Assembly (NCBI RefSeq): GCF_003046425.1
Contig: NZ_QAJG01000031.1
Coordinates: 1 to 35,258, forward strand
Direction: 5' to 3'
Length of the DNA: 35,258 nucleotides
Origin: Leptospira borgpetersenii serovar Javanica
Lineage (GTDB): Bacteria; Spirochaetota; Leptospiria; Leptospirales; Leptospiraceae
The translations under genes were made by a program, and so were the position numbers. The notes beneath the pieces are model-generated. The model was not told the DNA's origin and did not search any database. It saw only the letters and a list, made by a program, of their open reading frames with translations. Of this stretch, positions 1-12,029 are shown piece after piece (the stretch's first letter is position 1; every line of letters begins with the position of its first letter).

Positions 1-25
1 AAAATCAGGGTGGGGCGTAAGTTTC

Positions 26-83
26 ACAGAGGATTTGTAGTAATTCCGACAGATTTATCTTCAGATCCAAGTATTTGTGGGTA
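26..83 (-). repeat. Inverted copy of a VM-flanking repeat, left side
   Basis: The reverse complement of this stretch matches 3405-3461 over about 58 bases at roughly 80% by eye. The best shared run is TACTTGGATCTGAAG, followed by AAATC(C/T)GTCGGAA. The two copies are in opposite orientation and enclose the VM gene. The right copy contains the hairpin GTCGGAACTCCGAC. Similar GTCGGAACTCCGAC-like blocks are, from memory, common between Leptospira genes. Function is unknown. Confidence 0.6.
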
Positions 84-157
84 AGGTTATGTTAGAGAGC
101 GAGCCGCTGAGTTCAAGCAATGAACCAGTTTTCGATTCTTTTCGGAGATCGATTGAA

Positions 158-247
158 ATTAGATTCATTTTAAAATATGTCATTTACACAGTTTTGCTGA
201 TACCCTCCGACTAATTAGATTCTTTTTAGAGAACGTCATTTACACTC
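158..247 (+). repeat. Two tandem partial repeats with GTCATTTACAC core
   Basis: Two copies, 158-191 and 214-247, are offset by 56 bases. Both begin ATTAGATTC and carry GTCATTTACAC. A third copy of the core lies in reverse orientation at 10644-10662 (TGTGTAAATGACGTTTCTC). The core resembles the terminal sequences of some IS elements, so these may be ends left after an insertion sequence decayed. That origin is inference. Confidence 0.45.
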
Positions 248-379
248 AATTACCGATACTGCCATTGGTGCTGATAATTCAACTGCTCATCTTCATCTCT
301 ACATAATAGAGTGCCCAAAATTCTGCGTCTAAACGCGGGATTTATGCTCAAATTAACGGTATTCTATTATAGGATCAGT

Positions 380-421
380 AATGGATGCTAAGTAATACGA
401 TTTCGATACTTAACATCCATT
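380..421 (-). terminator. Hairpin 3' of the VM gene, possible terminator
   Basis: The arms 380-394 and 407-421 are 15 bases each, pair with one mismatch, and leave a 12-base loop. The hairpin starts 21 bases beyond the VM stop codon, where a transcription terminator would be expected. On the minus strand no T-run follows, so it may act as an RNA-stabilising hairpin rather than a classical intrinsic terminator. On the plus strand it is followed by GTAGTTTTT. Confidence 0.4.
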
Positions 422-442
422 GTAGTTTTTAAACTAGGTCAC

Positions 443-2359
443 TTACTGCAATATGCACCTGCCTCCTGAACACTGATTCACTAACGAGCTGATTGGAAAT
501 CTTCCGGAACCTCTTCTGTCGTCTCCTTCTCCAGTGCAATCCCTGGTAGAAACCATGAGATCAAAAGCATTTTCGTAAGCTCCCACCGGCTGTATCGTTG
601 TAAATGTTAGCATAGTCCTGCCTGGTCCTTCCAGATTAGCAAGTATCTCGTCCGGATTCGTTCTAGATATTAAAGATGACCTGTAGTCGTTAAACGATGT
701 CGTAGGTGTGTTTGTTCTAATTACCACTAACCCTTGAGATGTCCTCAGAATTGGAACGGCGTGTCCTGAAATAGTTCCGTCCGTACGTTGTCTCCTCATT
801 AACACCAACCAAATACTTCCAGTAGGGGAATTTATCATTGATCTAATATGAGATAACATCTCGGACCGGATGGTGATCGGAGGAGAGCTTTCCCATTCGT
901 ACTGAGGCATCATAATCGCAGTAGATGCGTATGCCAGAACTCTGCCTCTGTTAGCGTATGTCGCAGGCACGTTTGTCAGTAACCTGTACAATTCCCGATA
1001 ACGTCGACTGAACGAGATAAAAGGGTCCCTATCAATAGCCGTATCGAAGAAGTAGCCTCCACTCTGAAGAGGTCTTTGAGAATGATACTCATGGAGTTCT
1101 GCTAACATTTGAAAGCTATGAAGTAGGCAAGTACCGCATACCCCGGCTTGCTGGGGTCTGTAACCAGGCCTAGCAGATTCATATGTGGCTGATCTTGCTA
1201 TATCGTAAAGTCTCCTAATCCAATCATCAGTTAATTCAAAGTCGGATGGTAGGTTTCTTTTTACTCTTTTATATGTATGGTTTTTCTTATTGCCTGCCGG
1301 ACAATACTGTTCCGTATTTCCAAGATTACCGGTTGTGTAACGTACCCAATTCAATAAATCTTTATCAACAATAAATAGAGACGTAGGACTATGGGTGGTA
1401 TCTGCTTGCAAATAAGAGGGTCTAACTGTATAAGCAACACCCCAATTCGGTCCGGCCTTGGTAACTCTAAGTATATTGCCTTGATAATCTGTGATCATCC
1501 CTCCTTCCGCTGTCTCAAAATATACGTTCCAATAAGCGGAATTTTCCTTACTACTGACGGGTGCATCACTACAAGGTGCCCACTGAACCCAATTCCAATT
1601 ATATTTACCTACCTTGGAATACATACAAGAGAGAAGTCCATTCTCAGGATCGTATTGAGCAAGATGTCCATTTTCAGGATTGTAGTAGATAGGTGTGGTA
1701 TTTCTATTTGAACCTCCTGAACGAATAAAATAGCGACCGGCTATATTATTCCAAAGTCCATCGCCCCAATTTGAATCCCAAGCTATGGAAGTCTCAACAC
1801 TGACGTTTCCAGGAGTAGCCACTGTCTTGACCCAATCATTCATCGTAGTGTCTAAGGTATGGTTGTAGTTATCCGAAGAGGTTCTTGAAATATAGGCAAG
1901 CCAATGCACATCCTTCAACTGATAACGCCCATCCGCAGTCCAAAATGCGTTATTTTTTACTATCCATCGTTGCCCAGGATCATTGATAGTGCAAGGTCTA
2001 AGATTCACGTAATCCCAGTTTGTTTCTCCTTTAATTACTTTCTCCGGAGTGGTAATACATAGCCATGTGTTATTAATGTAATAAGAAATTCTTTGGAATA
2101 CGTCGTATCTTGCTTTAAGAGTCTTATCTCCACACTGTTCAAGCCGTATATAACTTTCATTACGGCCAAACATAGGAGAGTAGCAATAATTTTTCCCATT
2201 GTGCGCAACGATCTTGATCGGTTGATCATTTGGTTTATCGGTAGGCTTTTGAGCGACCGAACCTGGGATACCACTTGATGAAATAGAACTCCCTCCATAA
2301 GTAAAACTGACCCCGATTGAAATCAACAAAATTACCGTTAGAACTATCCAACGACCCAT
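443..2359 (-). CDS. Secreted virulence-modifying (VM) protein, DUF1561 family
   Basis: The 638-residue protein has a signal peptide (basic GR, then a hydrophobic run to about residue 20). Its Cys- and Trp-rich N-terminal half has ricin-B-like lectin features, including QRW at 130-132 and a WVQWAPC segment at 257-263. The second half carries a papain-like spacing: Q404, C408-G-T-C411, H533 in GHAVPI, and N550. VM proteins are an expanded exotoxin family of pathogenic Leptospira. Published work describes carbohydrate-binding N-terminal domains and a toxic C-terminal domain; the protease-like triad is my reading. The start is supported by AAGGAG about 6 bases upstream (2366-2371). The gene looks complete, stands alone, and is flanked by inverted repeats. 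Family assignment is fairly sure; the enzymatic activity is not. Confidence 0.85.
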   Translation of the reverse strand: MGRWIVLTVILLISIGVSFTYGGSSISSSGIPGSVAQKPTDKPNDQPIKIVAHNGKNYCYSPMFGRNESYIRLEQCGDKTLKARYDVFQRISYYINNTWLCITTPEKVIKGETNWDYVNLRPCTINDPGQRWIVKNNAFWTADGRYQLKDVHWLAYISRTSSDNYNHTLDTTMNDWVKTVATPGNVSVETSIAWDSNWGDGLWNNIAGRYFIRSGGSNRNTTPIYYNPENGHLAQYDPENGLLSCMYSKVGKYNWNWVQWAPCSDAPVSSKENSAYWNVYFETAEGGMITDYQGNILRVTKAGPNWGVAYTVRPSYLQADTTHSPTSLFIVDKDLLNWVRYTTGNLGNTEQYCPAGNKKNHTYKRVKRNLPSDFELTDDWIRRLYDIARSATYESARPGYRPQQAGVCGTCLLHSFQMLAELHEYHSQRPLQSGGYFFDTAIDRDPFISFSRRYRELYRLLTNVPATYANRGRVLAYASTAIMMPQYEWESSPPITIRSEMLSHIRSMINSPTGSIWLVLMRRQRTDGTISGHAVPILRTSQGLVVIRTNTPTTSFNDYRSSLISRTNPDEILANLEGPGRTMLTFTTIQPVGAYENAFDLMVSTRDCTGEGDDRRGSGRFPISSLVNQCSGGRCILQ

Positions 2360-3834
2360 TCTTATCTCCTTTTTTAAAAATTAAGACGTAATGTTGCACC
2401 TAAGGATATGAGACAAACATACATTCCTCGCAAATTTTGTCAGAATCGATTTTGACAAGTCAGACTATCCGATTGAGCGGAAAACATAATACGTCATTTT
2501 AACATGCTGTCATTTTTTCTAGATAAAAGAAAAGATTTAATTATTTATTATATTCTAATAAAATTAAATATAAACATGTTGATATGAACACATTGTGGAT
2601 CTATCATAAAATATCAAATAAAAATTAATTTTATATAAATATGATAATAAATTGTGGCTTTAGTGATATTTTATGTTCTGCGGCCGGTTACTCAAGTAAA
2701 GTGCCTGAAAAATGTTAATACGAAAACAAAAAAATAATTAAATGCGATTTTGCATAACTTAACTCTGAGGAAATATATAAAAGTAAACGAATGTATATTT
2801 GAGTATTATAAAGTACTGCTTATGTATCAATCTAAGGATTTTTTTAAAATGTCCGACTATCGCACCGCTTTTAATTATAATGTCACGCGCCATGCCTTAA
2901 AATGGACATTTTGATTCAAATTTTGTTTTGCACGACTTTATTGCAGTCTTAAAGTTTTCTATAGTTTTAAAAACGTCTGGATCTGCGTATTTGGATTTAG
3001 AATCGTTGACGATTGGATACACGTTATCCGGAACGTTGTCTGACTTACTGCGCGTCCCTAAATCCCGTCGAGCGCCAATAGAAGCGAGACGGTTTTGGTT
3101 TCTTCGAGCGATCCTTAGATTCGTATGATTCTTAAGAACTTGTCCCAAAACTTCGGATGTAGGAGACTTCTACGGGAGTGTTCCAACAATAGGTCCATTT
3201 GAAAACCGATAAACTGTCCAAGGAACATGATCTGCGGGAATTGCCACGCTCTATTACGAACTTATGAAATGATTGTGCTGATTTCTTTTCAGGTTTTGGG
3301 ACAAGTTTTAAATATAAGGCAGTCCGGGTATGATATTCTTGATTCGACAGAGTCAAGAAGGCCGGATTTAGGAAACAAAAGCATCTCGCTCCCTACCATA
3401 ACCAATCCCACAATTACTTGGATCTGAAGAAATCCGTCGGAACTCCGACAATCCTCCGTGCAACCGGCTCAGCCACACCTGCAGAGCGACCCGTAGGAAG
3501 CGATGCATTGAGTTCTTCAGAGCGGCCCTAGGAGGTAACACACTTTAGTTTCTTTGGGTGGAGAAATGAAAGTCGTATTGTTCCCTAGGGGTAGCAAAGT
3601 GAGGAGGCGGGAAGACTCGGGAGATTTTTCTTTATCATAAAATCATACTTTTTGCAGGTAAAAAGCCTCATTCTTGTCGGAACATTTGAAAAATGTGTTT
3701 TTTGATTCTTACTATTTCAACTCAATTTGTGAGTGCTCTGTCGACCGCTTTTTAGATACAATTCCTCTTTTCGGTTTCAAAGAAAAGTTCTTACTCTCGT
3801 TTTCTAAGCCGATTAAAAACATCAAAAAAATTGA
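2360..3834. other. Gene-poor spacer, AT-rich then repeat-derived
   Basis: Roughly 1.5 kb without a gene I can support. Positions 2400-2880 are very AT-rich and should contain the VM promoter, but I cannot pick a convincing -35/-10 pair. Positions 2880-3470 hold short open frames on both strands that mirror each other, and a stretch near 3285-3310 (TTTCAGGTTTTGGGACAAG) recurs in altered form at 5595-5615. This is typical of decayed dispersed repeats. The right inverted copy of the VM-flanking repeat is at 3405-3461. Confidence 0.6.
3405..3461 (+). repeat. VM-flanking repeat, right side
   Basis: This is the inverted partner of 26-83. It contains the perfect dyad GTCGGA/TCCGAC around 3437-3450, which would form a short hairpin. 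Together the two copies bracket about 3.3 kb including the VM gene. Confidence 0.6.
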
Positions 3835-3888
3835 ATGTTCTCTCTTCTAAATTTGGAATCCGGAACCGTATTTGTAAGAGGAGAAAAA

Positions 3889-5193
<1,305 letters not shown>

Positions 5194-5216
5194 ATAACGC
5201 GATTTCGATATAACAA

Positions 5217-5336
5217 ATGCGAAGGGGATCGATGTGGTTGGGTGAAATTCCGGAACATTTTTCTAAACAAGAGTTTGATAGAAACGAATCTATGACGGTT
5301 AACGTATTAGGCATCGGTTCGACAAAACGATTGTAA
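5217..5336 (+). CDS. Possible 39-residue ORF or gene remnant
   Basis: A short frame opening at an ATG 23 bases after the helicase stop encodes a peptide with ordinary protein-like composition (for example GEIPEHFSKQEFDRNE). There is no clear ribosome-binding site and I recognise no family. It could be the end of a degraded gene or chance. It is listed because its residue composition looks more coding-like than the neighbouring frames. Confidence 0.2.
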   Translation: MRRGSMWLGEIPEHFSKQEFDRNESMTVNVLGIGSTKRL

Positions 5337-5763
5337 TTTACAGCTTTTGGAAATTCGGATTTCAGATTCTTTTTTATTTCTATCAAATAATAATTTTTAA
5401 ATTCTCTATAATGAGAAAGATGAAAATAAATTGCAAGTTGCTACTTTACTCAGGCTAAGAACCCGTTTCAAAACCTTAGAATGTAGGAGCTATTACAATC
5501 TTAAACGACGGGAGAAAACCTTCAATACGACGGTTTCTGTGGGAACTCTCACGTTTTTTAAAAACTTGCCGGATCGTTGAGAGATATTCTTCTTCAGGTT
5601 TTGAGACCAGCTCTAGCTGAAATTTACGGTTTCTTTTGCGAACAACGGGACGAAAGTATTTTCCGTTCCAGTTTATTTTTTGTTGTCTACAACAATCGTC
5701 TATTGCACAAAATATCGATGTTAGATCTATATTTTACCCCTTTTTGCTGAAAGTTTGGTTCAA
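5337..5763. other. Spacer with decayed dispersed repeat
   Basis: I see no gene here. Positions 5530-5640 contain TGTGGGAACTCTCACG and TTCTTCTTCAGGTTTTGAGAC, which resemble pieces at 3145-3310. Both look like degenerate members of a repeat family between Leptospira genes. Confidence 0.4.
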
Positions 5764-5864
5764 TAGAGTTGTTGAAAAATTCCATGATTCAGATTAATAA
5801 AATCGCTTCGAACGTCCATTTCAATGCAGCAGAAGGATAAAGAATTAATTTTTCAACAACTCTA
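5764..5864. mobile_element. MITE-like element with 18-bp terminal inverted repeats
   Basis: A 101-base unit is bounded by perfect 18-base inverted repeats, 5764-5781 (TAGAGTTGTTGAAAAATT) and 5847-5864. The outermost TA on each side may be a target duplication. The interior of about 65 bases has no reading frame. GAGTTGTTGAAAAAT-type ends are common in IS4/IS5-group insertion sequences, so this is probably a non-autonomous derivative. It sits about 70 bases past the stop of the minus-strand dehydrogenase gene and could also act as a transcriptional stop. Confidence 0.65.
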
Positions 5865-5934
5865 ATATGTGATCTGGCGTTTTTCAGTACAAGATTTTTC
5901 TCTTTTTTCCTCCAACCACCGAACTCACGTTACT

Positions 5935-7494
<1,560 letters not shown>

Positions 7495-7505
7495 ACTGAT
7501 ACGCC

Positions 7506-7550
7506 TGTTTTTTGAGGAGAGTTCTCTTTCCGACTATACCTCAAAAAACA
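7506..7550 (-). promoter_or_regulatory. Inverted repeat upstream of the dehydrogenase gene
   Basis: Perfect 12-base arms TGTTTTTTGAGG (7506-7517) and its complement (7539-7550) are separated by 21 bases. The near edge is 11 bases upstream of the start codon at 7494. It could be a protein-binding operator or a 5' leader hairpin limiting ribosome access. The sequence alone does not decide. Confidence 0.35.
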
Positions 7551-7992
7551 AACTCTTGAGCAACTCTATTTCCTAACTACTGCATATTGTATTCGATTGT
7601 TTCTAGTCCGGAGTCGGGCCTAGAGAGGACTTTTACATCTCTGCAAAAAATGTCCGTTAATTTCGGGTACCATCCTCTTGTGTCCAAGCAGTAAAGTGGA
7701 GTTTCAAAACTACTCTTGCTAGGGTTGGAGAGTCTCGACGATTTTTTCCTGAAAGGGTTTTTGTTTCTTCACAAACAGGCTTAAAACAAACGGGTCAAAA
7801 GTAAAAAGAAGGATTAGAACTATAATTCGGATAACGATGTCCATGAAACCAACAAGAACGGAAATATCCTAAGGAACGATCGATAGAAGATGAGATTTGT
7901 AATCGTAAAAGAATAGGAGTTTGCTTATATTGTTTTGGAATTGTTCCGAGAACGAACCGTTGATTGTGAAACCATGACAAAGATTTTTGAAT
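7551..7992. other. Spacer, no gene seen
   Basis: This stretch lies between the divergently oriented dehydrogenase gene and the cyclase region. Open frames here are short and lack ribosome-binding sites. The dehydrogenase promoter probably lies at the left end. Nothing else is identifiable. Confidence 0.4.
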
Positions 7993-8238
7993 ATGAAAAC
8001 TATTCTCTTTACATTTTGTGTGATTCTTTTTTTGATCGAAAATACAATTTAAACAAAGTGCAAATAACGGGTCGTTTTCCGAATGGAAAGATTCAATGCC
8101 AGCGTCTTTTTCGAAATTCCGATTCCTACAGAGGTGGATATTGTGGATTTTAAAGCTAATTCCTATTTAGGGAGGAATTTTAGACATTTACCATGTGGTT
8201 CTTTGGATAAAATCGAAATCAAAAGGTCAATCGTCTAA
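7993..8238 (+). pseudogene. Remnant of a small exported-protein gene
   Basis: Read in one frame from the ATG at 7993, the sequence gives a signal-peptide-like start (MKTILFTFCVILFLIENTI), then TAA at 8050 and TAA at 8065. After these come about 57 further open codons, including MERFNASVFFEIPIPTEVDI, ending at 8238. The hydrophobic leader and protein-like tail in the same frame, broken by two close stops, suggest a small exported protein that has been inactivated. No family is recognised. A frameshift or two separate chance frames are the alternatives. It ends 19 bases before the cyclase start. Confidence 0.35.
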
Positions 8239-8257
8239 ATCAAAAATATAAAACCGT

Positions 8258-9448
<1,191 letters not shown>

Positions 9449-9469
9449 AATGAGACTAACCACTGACAT

Positions 9470-9493
9470 CTAAAAAAGCTCCCAGTTTTTTAG
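9470..9493 (+). terminator. Weak hairpin after the cyclase gene
   Basis: CTAAAAAA and TTTTTTAG form 8-base arms around an 8-base loop, 21 bases past the cyclase stop. The stem is nearly all A:T, so termination would depend on the T-run. This is a low-confidence call. Confidence 0.25.
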
Positions 9494-9659
9494 AACTAAG
9501 ATTTTTAAACCTTGATCGAAGAAACAAAGAATCGATATTAAAATCCAAAAACGAAACAAGACATTCCCCGTTTCTGTCCTCTGTCTAGAACGAGCGAAGC
9601 GAGTTCGTCAGTCTTCTGAATGGAATTGACCGAGCAAAACGATATCCCAAAGATAACGG

Positions 9660-10610
9660 ATGAGCGAAGTGAACAACCCTCACGATCGACTGATCCGAGA
9701 AACCTTTCAGGACAAAAAAGAGGCGGCTACTTTTTTTAAAAACACGTTACCGCCGGAAGTGGTCCAACTACTCGACTTGGAAAACTTGGAATTGACCGAA
9801 TCGAGTTTTGTATCCGAGGAACTAAAACAAGAGCAAACAGATCTGTTGTTTCAAATCCCACTCCAGTCCGGAAACAAGTCGAATGTCTATTTACTTTTCG
9901 AACACAAAAGTTATTTAGAAAACACCGTCTATATTCAATTATTAGGATATTTAACGGAAATTTATCGAAACCAACAAAGAAACGGAGAGCCACTTTCCGT
10001 AGTCATTCCGTTCGTGTTCTATCACGGAGAAAAGGAATGGAAATTGGGAGATCGATTTTCGGATCAGTTCGTATTAACAAAACAAGAAACGAACGTGTTT
10101 CAGGATTTCATTCCCGATTTTAAAATAGATTTATTCGATTTGAAAGAGGTGGAACTGAAGAAGAAGTTGGAAAGTATCACGTTTCAAGTCACTCTGGGAG
10201 TGGTTCAAAAAATCCGGGAAGGGGATTTGGAATTCGTTTCTCACTTACCGGGGTTATTTTCCCTATTACTTGGAATCGAGGAAGAATCGAAAAGGGTTGC
10301 AATCCTGCGGAAACTGTTGTTGTATATTTATTGGGCCCGTGATTTAAAACCTACGGAACTCAAAAGAGTTTTGGCAATATCAAAATTGGAACAATACGAG
10401 GAGTTAACGATGACTACAGCGGAGAGACTCATTTCAGAAGGCATACAACAAGGTATCGAGCAAGGTATTGAGAAAGGTATTGAAAAGGGTATTGAGAAAG
10501 GTAAATTGGAAGATGCCGGTAAAATGCTAAAGAAGGGGATTGATCTAAAGACCGTTTTAGAAATTACAGGATTCTCCGAAAAAACCCTGAAAGAAAATGG
10601 AATTCTCTAA
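9660..10610 (+). CDS. Rpn family recombination-promoting nuclease / putative transposase
   Basis: The 316-residue protein belongs to the Rpn/YhgA-like group (PD-(D/E)xK nuclease fold). The N-terminal domain carries the catalytic pattern D61 (QTDLLF) and E81-x-K83 (FEHKS). E. coli Rpn proteins cleave DNA and promote RecA-independent recombination. The C-terminal region holds a run of GIEKG-type repeats at 261-281, then a short helical tail ending KENGIL. The tandem repeats are encoded by near-identical 12-base units, a known source of length variation in this family. It stands alone, and upstream DNA contains simple repetitive debris. Activity on host or phage DNA is not testable from sequence. 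Confidence 0.85.
   Translation: MSEVNNPHDRLIRETFQDKKEAATFFKNTLPPEVVQLLDLENLELTESSFVSEELKQEQTDLLFQIPLQSGNKSNVYLLFEHKSYLENTVYIQLLGYLTEIYRNQQRNGEPLSVVIPFVFYHGEKEWKLGDRFSDQFVLTKQETNVFQDFIPDFKIDLFDLKEVELKKKLESITFQVTLGVVQKIREGDLEFVSHLPGLFSLLLGIEEESKRVAILRKLLLYIYWARDLKPTELKRVLAISKLEQYEELTMTTAERLISEGIQQGIEQGIEKGIEKGIEKGKLEDAGKMLKKGIDLKTVLEITGFSEKTLKENGIL
10440..10502 (+). repeat. 12-bp tandem repeats inside the rpn-like gene
   Basis: About five units of the type GGTATTGAGAAA encode G-I-E-K/Q. Unit length is a multiple of three, so gain or loss keeps the reading frame. Confidence 0.8.
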
Positions 10611-10643
10611 CGTGGCATTGTCAGCAGGTGGTGCCAACGGTTT

Positions 10644-10662
10644 TGTGTAAATGACGTTTCTC
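10644..10662 (-). repeat. Reverse copy of the GTCATTTACAC motif
   Basis: TGTGTAAATGACGTTTCTC is the complement of the motif seen twice at 158-247 beyond the VM gene. It lies 34 bases after the Rpn gene and may be the footprint of an IS end. Confidence 0.35.
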
Positions 10663-10880
10663 AAAACCAATCGAAATTCACTCGACCCCAGAAAATGATG
10701 GAAAACTGATTCATTGTTTTCCTCCAATTTTAAATCGACATGATCCATAACGCTGTAAACTCAATACGCTCTTGAACAAGCCGTTTTTCTTTACAACAAT
10801 GTTCAGTTAACTTCATCGGCATTTAGCCCTTTTTATTCCTCATTTCGTTCATCCGCAGTTTGATTTCTGTAAACTTAATT

Positions 10881-11153
10881 TTAGGACTTTACACGTTTGG
10901 CTTTCGCTTCCCTACGTTGTAATCGCTTTCGCATTTGTTACACTGAACTCATGTTTGTTAAATTCTCGCAGTAGTCCTCCGAAAAAACGGCCATTCCGAC
11001 GTAATTGGCGGCTTGATTCTTTTTAGCTGCCATAAACTTTTGCCCATTTTCTCTTAAATAGGAAGGACACCGGTCAAAAAGAAAACTCAAGTTACGTTGC
11101 TCCCGATATGGGTCGCCAACATGGTAAGGTTTCCTAAGTAGGTCACCTAACGC
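10881..11153 (-). pseudogene. Gene remnant, unknown family
   Basis: Reading the minus strand from 11153, 71 codons are open and look like real protein (for example KPYHVGDPYREQRNLSFLF and KFMAAKKNQAANYVGMAVF). They end at a TAA at 10938-10940. The same frame continues with an ATG six bases on and a basic tail (RKRLQRREAKAKRVKS) to 10883. The upstream side closes at a TAG (11154-11156) with no start codon in front. This fits the 3' end of a gene that has lost its beginning and gained an internal stop. I do not recognise the family. The spacer around it holds nothing else. Confidence 0.45.
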
Positions 11154-11231
11154 CTAAAAAAACATCGCTACGGAACAAAAATTTCTTGAATTGTGAAGTA
11201 TATTTCCTCATATATCACCGCGGGGCAAAAG

Positions 11232-12029
11232 ATGCGGTTACAAACGAAAGAATTCCGGATATTAGTTTTGATTTTAGCCCTTGTATTGATCATTCCTTTT
11301 ATTTTCTTTTTTGATTCCAAACCCAAGGAGTCCCTTTCGTTTAGGGCGGAATCTCGGGTCATTCGTGCGAACTTCGAGTTTGAAAAAAACGTTCCCTCGA
11401 TTTTCTTAGATGGGAACGAAGTTTCCGTTTGGAATACGGAAGAACCGAGTCGAAGCGGTGATTCTGTTTTGAATCGGGGAGTTCACACAAGTAAATTAGA
11501 AGATTTGAATCTAGAGTTTTTGAATTCGAGCGTATTGGATTCAAAGTCCCTACCGAAAGAGGGATTTCCACTTAGAAAAACTTCGGAGAAAAAAGAGAAG
11601 TTCTTCGCAGAGATTTCGGATAGGATCCTGGATCCTCTGGACCCCGTTTTTGTATATTTGTCGGAAGATAAGTTTTTAACACTTCAATTTGATTTTTTTC
11701 TAAATGTGACTTTGAGCTCCGCGCAGCAATTGAATCAACTTTTGACACCGCCCGTTGCATTTTCAAACATTCGCAAAATGGAGAATGACCTGTTCGGTTC
11801 GAACTTGTTCGATTTGGCCGTTATTCTTGGCGGCGAGGGGAATCGCAAACTCAAGTCCTACCAGTCTTTTGTTTCGTTATTTCGAATGAACCGAATCGAT
11901 TTTAATTTCACTTTGGTAAATCTAAAACGATTGGAACGATCTTTGGTATCTTTTAAGTTTCACCGCTATTTCGCATTACTCTTTTCTTTTCCCCCGAATT
12001 CACCCGAAGGACAAAACGAATCATGTTAA
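11232..12029 (+). CDS. Membrane-anchored protein upstream of the giant gene
   Basis: The 265-residue protein has one N-terminal transmembrane helix (about residues 9-27, rich in L, I and F). A polar domain of about 230 residues with no recognised motif follows. I chose the ATG at 11232 with GGGG upstream; a GTG at 11193 in the same frame would add 13 residues. Its last seven bases overlap the start of the giant gene (stop codon inside ATGTTAA), so the two are probably translationally coupled and co-expressed. Topology suggests a type II membrane protein with a periplasmic domain. A role in export or assembly of the giant protein is inference from position only. Confidence 0.7.
   Translation: MRLQTKEFRILVLILALVLIIPFIFFFDSKPKESLSFRAESRVIRANFEFEKNVPSIFLDGNEVSVWNTEEPSRSGDSVLNRGVHTSKLEDLNLEFLNSSVLDSKSLPKEGFPLRKTSEKKEKFFAEISDRILDPLDPVFVYLSEDKFLTLQFDFFLNVTLSSAQQLNQLLTPPVAFSNIRKMENDLFGSNLFDLAVILGGEGNRKLKSYQSFVSLFRMNRIDFNFTLVNLKRLERSLVSFKFHRYFALLFSFPPNSPEGQNESC

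Noticed and set aside
2897..3148. An 83-codon minus-strand frame near the VM gene
   Set aside because: A plus-strand frame of similar length mirrors it, there is no ribosome-binding site, and the region resembles dispersed repeats.
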